This document shows, one piece after another, positions 56,382 through 64,000 of a DNA stretch of 64,000 nucleotides. Position 1 is the first letter of the stretch. Each line of letters opens with the position of its first letter. The position numbers and the translations under genes were made by a program. Under the pieces are notes generated by a model. That model was not told where the DNA came from. It saw only the letters and a program-made list of their open reading frames with translations, and ran no database searches. The stretch lies in contig VCCP01000001.1 of NCBI GenBank assembly GCA_005765155.1, positions 4,960,001-5,024,000 on the forward strand. The letters are read 5' to 3'. Source of the DNA: Zelopaecilomyces penicillatus (Eukaryota > Ascomycota > Sordariomycetes > Hypocreales > Pseudodiploosporaceae).

Positions 56382-57068
56382 ATGCCTCCGACTACCAAGC
56401 CCAAGCTGGGGAAGCTTTCGACTCCCGTCACCAGTACCTTTCCCTCTGAGATCTCATCGGCCAATACCGCCACTCCCAGGTCCGCCCTGATCTTTGCCAT
56501 CAAGCCTGATCCAGACTTCATCAAGACACCAATCAGTCCGCCTTCGGCATACACCGACTTCCTGTCCAAGGCCATGTCTCTCAACTCTCCCGCCATAGTA
56601 TCCGGCGACACTACGCCTGATTCAGCCCCCGGAACTGCTACCAGCGACAAATCCAAGTGCTCCTCCAAGGATGACCGTCTTTCACCAACATCCAGCGCCA
56701 GCAGCAAGCCTTCCTCTCCAGCCACGGCATCGCTCATCCCTCCTGGCCCATTCACTGCTCCGCTGCCCATGTCAGCCCCCCCGACTAGTCTAGCTTCCTT
56801 CCCGAGCTTGAAACTTCCGCCTAGCCCTGCCATTAGCAACTTGGACTCGCCAATGAGTGCGAGAACCGTCAGGTCCCCCTTCAGCGCTCGCTCAGTCCAC
56901 TCCGTTTTTGACTGGGATGCTGCCCTCAAGGCACGCTTTGCGGAGCAAAAGAAGCAGAAGCCATCTCGCACCAGCGTTCGCCATATCAGGGAAGTTGTGA
57001 CCAGGACCGTCACATACACTCCCCGAATGGACCCAGCCCCCCGGGGTAAGCGACGGAAGGTCGAGTGA
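56382..57068 (+). CDS. Conserved unidentified disordered protein with basic C-terminal tail
   Basis: Single exon, 228 residues from MPPTTKPKLGK; an in-frame ATG at 56358 would add MSIINIIT. The chosen start fits the conserved opening PPTTKPKLGKLSTPVTSTFPSE. The protein is Pro/Ser/Thr-rich and mostly disordered, with short conserved-looking blocks: TPRSALIFAI, KTPISPPSAYTDFLSKAMS, the FTAPLPMSAPP and LKLPPSPAIS proline motifs, RSPFSARSVHSVFDWDAALK, and a C-terminal IREVVTRTVTYTPRMDP...RGKRRKVE. I recall similar ascomycete proteins with the KLGKLSTxVT start and VVTRTVTY end but no function or name. The KRRKVE tail suggests nuclear localisation. It sits downstream of an unusually long non-coding interval, which hints at a regulated gene. 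Confidence 0.8.
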   Translation: MPPTTKPKLGKLSTPVTSTFPSEISSANTATPRSALIFAIKPDPDFIKTPISPPSAYTDFLSKAMSLNSPAIVSGDTTPDSAPGTATSDKSKCSSKDDRLSPTSSASSKPSSPATASLIPPGPFTAPLPMSAPPTSLASFPSLKLPPSPAISNLDSPMSARTVRSPFSARSVHSVFDWDAALKARFAEQKKQKPSRTSVRHIREVVTRTVTYTPRMDPAPRGKRRKVE

Positions 57069-57240
57069 GCGTCATCAACGAAACTTTGAGTGTCTTTCTA
57101 TTCAACTACATCTATAACGACAAACCTCACATTCTCTTCATGGGTTGCGCAACCCCAACCTATTACTCGTATTTGATTTCTCGGGCTATACCCCGCCTCA
57201 CCAACTCTACACATGATGACCACACATCACATATACTCGC

Positions 57241-57254
57241 ATATATATATATAT
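57241..57254. repeat. AT microsatellite
   Basis: Seven AT units in the 3' flank of the disordered-protein gene. Confidence 0.9.
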
Positions 57255-58241
57255 TCTTTTATCTTCTTTTCTTTGTCTGGATGACCAATTCACCCCCTTG
57301 AAGACGATTATAAAAAGCAAGAAAGACGGACGGGACGATATGACACCTTCAGCACTAATACGCTGGTCGAGCTGAAGTCGACGACATGATGGCTACACAC
57401 TACATCCGGGCAAGTCCCAGCACGAAATTACTGGCGCATAACACGGTTCCAGGGGGGGCATTTTTTTGTTTTATTTATCTATTTTATATTTTTTTCTTCA
57501 ACTTGAGGCATGCATGGCCTTGTCACCTTTGGATGAACGCAGGTGGTGATGCAAGTGCTTGGAAGTCTGGATCGAAGGAGTTTAGCGGCGTTTCTTTTGT
57601 TTCCTTTAGCCAAAGTTGTGCTCTTTTGGGGCGCTGTTTGGTTCTGCTTGATACCAGGGTTGGAATGAGGCGGAGTTCGATAAGAACAGGGACAGGCCAG
57701 GCAATTGCATTGGATAGGATCAAGGGCGATGACAATTATGGAAGCTACAGACAGCAGTTGCATAGGGTAGCAGACCAAATATGACGTTGATTCACACCAA
57801 AGACCAAACCTTGATGAATGCTTGTGAATGCTGCGCAATCATAATGGTGACTTTGGTGAGCGCATGCACAAATCGGACCTGTCACGGGCGTGGATCCCGG
57901 CCTGGTTTGTGGTTACTGTGTTACCTGATAAGGTAGGTACCTACAAAGGGACGAAGGAGTGTGAAGAGGTAGTAGGTAGCATACATACGGACTCCTCTCA
58001 TACAATGTAGAGATTATTCGGCCACACAGAGGTGTGATGCGGCATGGATGGCATTTTTTCATTTCTTACCGCCCAAGCCTAGGCACACAGACATGATGCA
58101 GCTTGGGGCATCAGGCGCTGAGGCAGATGCGTAAACAATGGCCTTGCTGACTTTTGTTTATTGTTCGGGCCTCCCGAACAGGTCGCGGATATGCGGCCTC
58201 CGGAGGGGCCCGGCGGGTGGAGGAGGATGGGCGGAGCAATA

Positions 58242-58262
58242 GTGTGTGTGTGTGTGTGTGGT
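58242..58262. repeat. GT microsatellite
   Basis: About ten GT units in the intergenic region. Confidence 0.9.
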
Positions 58263-61200
58263 GGTGGGCTGGATCGTAACGGGCCCAGAGGATGGATGGA
58301 TGATCATTAATTCCACTTTTAAGCGGTAGGCCAAGGCAGATTGCATGCTGCTGCTGCCTCATTTTCGAACCCCATGATGATCCAAATCGTGTAACGTACA
58401 AAAAAGAACAAAATTGTCTTTTGTTTGTATTACTACGACGGTGCTGCTGGGATGAGCATCCATTTGGGGGGGGGTTGTCCTCGGCGGCTATTGAATATAG
58501 TTGTGAATGATAAATACTCGGTTGCACACTTAATTAGCTGTTTGCGCTCAGAGGTAGGTAGGTACTAAGGTATTGAACAGATGAGTGGATAGTCTTTTTT
58601 TCATGTATTTAGCCCAGTTAATTTTGATAGAAATGCTTGTATTATGCTAAATTGAGCGACCTTGTACACACAGCGTTGGGTAGAAAAAAAAAATTAAGAG
58701 AGATTTTTAAATGATGTGTATAGAACGAATGTGAAAAATATGTCCGACATGTCCCCAAGTAGCAAGCCAAGTCAAGTCAAGTAGTACTAATAAACGAAAA
58801 TGTACGCATGTACGACGGTGAATTATGTACAATTATATCTGGGTCGGAGGTTTACAGCCGGACGGGAACGAGGCAGCTACTCGCACTCTATTCCTTCCTT
58901 CTTTCCTTTCTTTCTTCCTCTACTTCCCCCTCCCCATCCTTTGACTTTTCCCTCTCGCTGCGCTGTTTTCTTCCATCATCCTTCATCTTGTTTTTTTTTT
59001 CTTTTGGGCTTCTCATGCAGCAACAGCAGCAGCAGCAGGGCGCTCGACCGTTTTTTTTTCTGTTAATGTACGTAGCCGCCTGGGCTGGTGTGCTGCTACC
59101 ACAGCGTGGGTGGGTGAAGGTCAGCAAATGAACATGCAGCAAGCAGGCCTGCAGGTAGATCCGCAGGGTTATTAATTGCACTGCTGAATTACTACTACCT
59201 ACTACGTACTACACATATCAAGAACGGAATGGGCTGCACTTAGTATTGTTGCTGGAGCGGCTATGAGGTGCGTTTCTGTGCATTATTTACTACGTACTCT
59301 GAGATGAGAGATGGGTAGGCAACTCATGGTTTGAGGTTGTCTGCTGTAGAGTATCTCCAACTCTTGAATTTTAACAAAAAACGTCAATTTCAAAGTATCG
59401 TCTAGTCTGAGTCCCAAGCACTAGTAACCTTATAGCCATATTTCATCTTTCACTTCCCCCCCCAAAACGGCGCTGTTGCTGCCACTTCTCATCGTCAAAT
59501 TGTCCCATCTCACTATCAAAGTTCATCGTTACTGTACGCACCCCTCCCCTTTCATCTCTCTTACTTTACCGTCCAAACGCCTCTTCTCTTTACCCCCCCC
59601 CCCGGTCGATCCCAGTCACATTTTGTAAAAGCGGCGTCAATCCCGCCAGCCCGTTCTTCCCACTGAACGGACCACTAAAACCGACCACTAAAACAGGGCT
59701 CAGCCAAGTAAAATGCAGTTCCCCACTCCTTTCCCGGGCCAAGTGTGTCCCACTTGGCCCACTCCACTCCAACCCTTGCTAGTCTGCCACCTCTAAGCGC
59801 CAGACGACGTCCCACATTGTCCTTATTGGCCGACGGCTTCGCGCCCGTCACCCACCCGGCTGGGCCCGTCCATGTGATTGGCCGGGATCTAAGCGCCGTG
59901 ATTGTTGTTTTGTGGGTTTGGGGCAAAAAAAAAAAGGTGGCCCAACATGCCTTTCGTCTGCGTCTCGAAAAACCCTTTTACTTGATGCTGTTCGCAATTT
60001 TGGCTTTGCAGCAACAGGGCATGTCGGTTTCTGGCTGTTACCTGCAATTACAAACTAAACCCCAAGTGCAGGCTTAAACAGTTTTCCTGCATACTTAGGG
60101 CAACTTGCTAGTTCAGCGCCCTGGCCTGCTGCGCTCTCTGCAGTTCTAATGATTCCCCTTCCTCTATCGCCCCATGGGCCGGCACGAGCGTACAGTAATT
60201 GCTACGCAAGAAAACAAGAAGCTACTGCGAAGGGAGGGGGGGAGGGGGAAATCATGCGTCCCCCCATTGTGCTCTAGCCTGAGCCTTGAATTTGAGCCCT
60301 GAACAATACCTTTTATGGAAGAGTGCAGCGGTTGACGCGCGGGGGCGAGCGACGAGCGAGGTATTTTGGGGCGGACCTAGAGTCGTCACAAGACTAAGGT
60401 AAGGTAGAGAGATAGCTTGAACTGCCGTTTTGATGGGGTGATGTGATTGCATTCGGTCTACTACATACTCCATAAATAGAAACAGGCACGTTTGATAGCT
60501 ACGAACAAGCATAGCGCTGCTGCTGACTGGTCGGTTCTCTTCGGCCGCGATGGGGTCCTTGGGCACACAAAACAAACAGAAGAAGACAAGAAGATGGGAA
60601 ACAGACATCTTGTATATGTGTGTGGCTTGAGGCAACTCCAGTCTCTTGGCCATTCTGACTGCCGAGATGCGAATTGCCGACCAATTGAGAATGCCGATTC
60701 GTGGCATCGTAGCATCGTGATAATGTCCGAAAATAGACATTTCATCACAAGTGAGAGGGCAGAGAGGTCAGACAGACATGGTTCACCGCTGCCCGCCGAA
60801 CCCCCCCCCTCATTACCAATCCCTGCTGGTCTGGTGAGCCCCCAATCAACATCACCAGCGACACGCTTCTGTGCCTGTTCACTCTGCGTATGTATGTACG
60901 GTGCATGTAGAGGTGGCCATGGGCGTTTCTGCATGTGCACATCTATCCCGACTTCTCTCGGAGGGGGTAGGATTGTGACGGCCAAAATGGGAATGAACCC
61001 GCCATACTTTAAAGAGTTTGGAGGGGTGAGTCGTCACGCCATCTCGGTCTGCCGATGAGACTTCTCATTGGTTCTGTCACGAGTAGATTCCCGAGCCCTG
61101 TTTGCTGGCCATTTTTCTCACCGGAATATCCTGAAACTGAAAGACAAAAGGCTAGCCATCAAAGGGTTGGCAGCGAGAGCTGTTGGTTGCCGCCCGTTTC

Positions 61201-61635
61201 ATCGCGCTCACAAAAAGCTGGGGTTGATCAACCCAGAGATTCGATGGAACATTCTGAGACGACTTCCATCGTTGCTATATTTGGAACAGGATGGGCGATC
61301 AATCAGTTACTCCCCCATATTGTCAAGGCGTACATAGACAGGTTGCTGTACTCGCTGAGCCGCAAACACAACATATTCCCCAACCATGACAGAACAAACG
61401 CCTTTACTTCATGCTCGCCATAGTCTCAAATATGCCCCCATCCCCCGTCACCTTATCGCAGTCACGCACATCATAGATCGATCTGTGCGCTATAGATGGT
61501 ATGACCCATAAAACTGAAAACCAAAAGTTACCCGCCGGGGGCGCGAAGCCTTCATCCCCACCACGTGAAATCCTTCAGCCGGGCACACCAAAAAGCCTTG
61601 TCACCAGAAAAGCACGGACATATGGGGCGCCATTG

Positions 61636-64000
61636 TCACCCTTTGGTTACGGCCACTTCTCTCACCTCTTTGGCCACAGTATGGCACAGCGCAACTTTGA
61701 TCCCGGCGCCGGTAAGCACATGGATCCACAGCCTCTGCGTGTCGCTCAACCTGTCATTGGCGCTCTTGACTTCGGCGAACATGACTTCTCCTCTTGCGTT
61801 GCCTGGCTGCTGTTCGCCGCTCTTGGTAGCCTCCACCTGCTCCGACTCATTGTTTGCTCGCCAGAGAATCAGGTCTGGGATCCCTCCCCCACGATGCCTG
61901 TACTCTTGTGCCATCACCTTGCAAACTGCAGCTAAGGCGCTGCCGTCGAAGCATCTCACCAACTCCGTCAAGTCGTTTACATCGAAATCCCAGTTCAGCC
62001 CGACTACGCTGGTTCGTCTCTCGTGTTCCCTGTCCCAAACCCCTCGTAGCAGCCGCTCCGCCTCGCCATTAGTGATCTCAACCAGCCGGTGATTGATCTC
62101 TGATGCCCGAGCGGAGTAGAATGCATCAGTGTGTAGATCTAGTGGGCAGGTCTGAAAGGCTGTCTGGAACACGTTAGGAATGTAGAGAAATAGTATATCG
62201 TAAAACAGATACGCGAATATGGTTCGCACAATACCACCCTCGGCATGATAGCCTTTCCACCCAAGCGTACGAAAGTGGTTCAAGCACATTTCCTCTACAC
62301 TGCACTCGCCGTCCGAGTCTAGCTCGTCCAGCCAAATAGTCTTAGTACTGCTGGCCTGACCACCGGGCTTTGGCGGTTCATCTCGCTTGAGCTGGATTCC
62401 CTCGACGGAGATTTCCAAGGGCTCGGCCAGACGGACATGCCCAAAATCATGTTGAAGTCGGCGCGGGATGCGAAGTTTCTTTTCGAGTTTGATGATTCTT
62501 TTCTGAAGATCATAGTGAAATATGAGATGGCAGTCAGGGTCTTGGAGCCCTGTTTCACAAGTCGCGACAGCAATCGCTCTCCAGTGCTTCTTTTGTTGCT
62601 CCAGGTCCTGAGACACTGGATTCTCATCCAGAATTGGCATGTAGTGCTCTTCCATGAGGGCCTTTCGTTGATACCACGCGCCCCTTCGAGCTAAGTGAAA
62701 TAGCTTTTGATCCAGAAGCTCGGTCAGTAGAGCGTGCTCTTTGGCATGGCTCTTGAGCTTCCCAAACACAGATGTTGCCTTGTGAATTATGCGAGTGTAT
62801 GAATGGGCTGGATTGAACCGCCTCAAATATGCTCCTTCGCCCATCTCATATACTCGACGCTCCTTGTCCGCCTCCTCCTCAACAAGTTCCTTCCAACGAG
62901 GATATACCATGTCGAAAACATCAACAACCTTTTGTAAGCCATCCTGGTTTAGAGAACCACTGGATTCCAATTGGTTGTCTACGTTTGCTTCCAGTCGAAT
63001 AGCATTTTCAAACTCCAGTAGATGCATCCGAGACGCAAAAATAGTCGAGGTCCGACATACTATGTATTCGGGGAAATTTCTCCGTGCAATTTTCGCCAGT
63101 ATGATGGTAGTGAGAGATTTTTCTGTCCACTCTGTAGACCTGTAAAAGACTAAATGGACTCGCTCAAAGAGTTTGAACGTCAATGGCGAAAGCCGGATAC
63201 ACGGACCCGAAATGGTGAGGATTTTGGCTAGAAAATGCTGCTCTTGACAGGAATCTTCTCTTCGAAGCTTCACCTTCGGCTTCACAACCACAACATCTAC
63301 AACATCAGAGGTGCTAGAATTGCGACTGTTTTGCCGACTGATTCCCAATGCGGTCAGCCCCGTCTGCTGCTGGCTCATTCGACTGAGGCCCTTGATCAAC
63401 TCCATTTTATTTCGGCCTTGAACTTTGGCCTCCTTGGCCACGGCCTTGAGCTCATCAAGAAACAACAGCGAGGCAGCTTCTTCAACAGTTTTGATGTGCT
63501 CATCTGATATGTCAGCGAATGTAAACGTGGAATCATGTTCAAAATCGTCACATTCCATGCCTGGAATTGGCTTCGGCGTGTTTGTTAAAGTCGTTTGTGG
63601 TAGCTGTCGAACACTTTGAAGCGTTTCGATGGCTAATTCAGGGTCCGCAACATCGTCATAATATCCAAGACGGGAAGAGCGATGCCACGCAGCCGTCTTC
63701 CTCAAGAACAGACGAACATATCTGCTTCGCATGAGCGACATGAATGGCAGCTGACCGTACGACTCACAAATACTGTGCTTCATAATTCAATTCCCTCCAG
63801 TGCCTGAAAACCTCCGCCTCTTTCTCGTCAAATAGGTTTGACTCCTCGTCCAAAACAGCATCTAAAGCGAGATTGAACGCATCGACATAAATCGAACTTC
63901 TCCCTTTGATCCACATCGGCCGTGTCTTTTCAGAGGCACCGTCATTTTTAGCCTCTAACTGTGATGCCCTCAGCGTTTCATATTCTTCAATTGCCTGATT
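61636..64000 (-). CDS. FAN1: FAN1-type structure-specific nuclease (5' end outside window)
   Basis: Minus strand; two exons are visible: 64000-63768 (continuing beyond the window) and 63721-61636, joined across a 46-nt intron. The join gives ELNYEAQYLYVRLFLRKTAAWHR, the conserved FAN1 opening. The apparent start ATG at 63783 belongs to a different frame that reads through this intron, and is an artefact. Downstream are the SAP-like helix pair (ELKAVAKEAKVQGRNKMELIKGL), the helical TPR-like region, and a C-terminal VRR-NUC/PD-(D/E)XK nuclease: EGGIVRTIFAYLFYDILF, HRGGGIPDLILW (catalytic Asp), MFAEVKSANDRLSDTQRLWIHVL (Glu-x-Lys). FAN1 is a 5' flap nuclease acting in interstrand-crosslink repair. 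The UBZ finger of animal FAN1 is not expected in fungi. About 771 residues are visible; the N-terminal part is missing from the window. Confidence 0.93.

Larger units (their letters stand above)
57069..61635. other. Intergenic, 4.5 kb, convergent 3' regions
   Basis: Between the conserved disordered-protein gene (+) and FAN1 (-), which are convergent, so 4.5 kb is long for 3' flanks alone. It holds an AT repeat (57241-57254) and a GT repeat (58242-58262). Opposed frames of 174 codons (60461-60985, -) and 188 codons (60492-61058, +) overlap each other and match nothing; not called. Confidence 0.5.

Noticed and set aside
60461..61058. Opposed frames of 174 codons (-) and 188 codons (+)
   Set aside because: They overlap almost completely on opposite strands, have no family resemblance, and contain runs of Pro/Cys/Arg typical of chance frames; no intron signals support either.
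61501..62092. Plus-strand frames of 144 and 175 codons
   Set aside because: Antisense to the FAN1 nuclease domain, no motifs.

Overview
The window is nuclear DNA of a filamentous ascomycete (Pezizomycotina, most likely Sordariomycetes/Hypocreales). The evidence is many short introns (about 46-120 nt, GTRAGT donors, CAG/TAG acceptors), long pyrimidine-rich leaders, and a gene set in which every recognisable protein is an ordinary fungal housekeeping or regulatory protein. I saw no transposase, reverse transcriptase, secondary-metabolite enzyme, tRNA or rRNA. Splice junctions were read by eye from the sequence and from protein continuity.

Left part (1-22 kb): the 3' end of an unidentified gene; a Bem46/ABHD13-type serine hydrolase (-); a 5 kb non-coding interval; a LYAR-type zinc-finger nucleolar protein with a 21-nt first coding exon (+); the peroxisomal RING ligase PEX10 (-), divergent from an ERD1-like EXS protein (+); a low-complexity unidentified protein with a striking every-third-residue histidine run (+); and a Nudix CoA diphosphatase-like protein (+), convergent with a Ctr copper transporter (-).

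Middle part (23-42 kb, gene-dense): a SMYD-type MYND/SET protein (+), 3-hydroxyanthranilate dioxygenase BNA1 (+), FAHD1-like acylpyruvase (-), cullin-3 (-), Sm D1 (+), the eRF1 methyltransferase MTQ2 (-), a small Cys-containing unidentified protein (-), the TRP-type vacuolar channel YVC1 (-), an ACAD10/11-type aminoglycoside-phosphotransferase-fold protein (-) and the CCAAT-binding subunit HAP2/NF-YA (-).

Right part (42-64 kb, gene-poor): about 14 kb with no convincing coding sequence upstream of HAP2 and of a short conserved, mostly disordered protein (+) with a C-terminal basic tail; then about 4.5 kb non-coding; then the C-terminal two thirds or more of the FAN1 structure-specific nuclease (-), which runs off the right edge.

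The genes do not form a pathway or cluster. The points most worth a second look are several small-exon/false-start traps (LYAR, SMD1, CUL3, FAN1), a cluster of four CCAAT boxes directly upstream of the CCAAT-binding factor itself, the histidine-period-3 tract, the 14 kb gene desert, two perfect copies of a 12-bp palindrome 44 kb apart, and a 20-bp exact copy of the SMD1 intron-exon junction elsewhere in the window. I found no convincing new multi-gene system.
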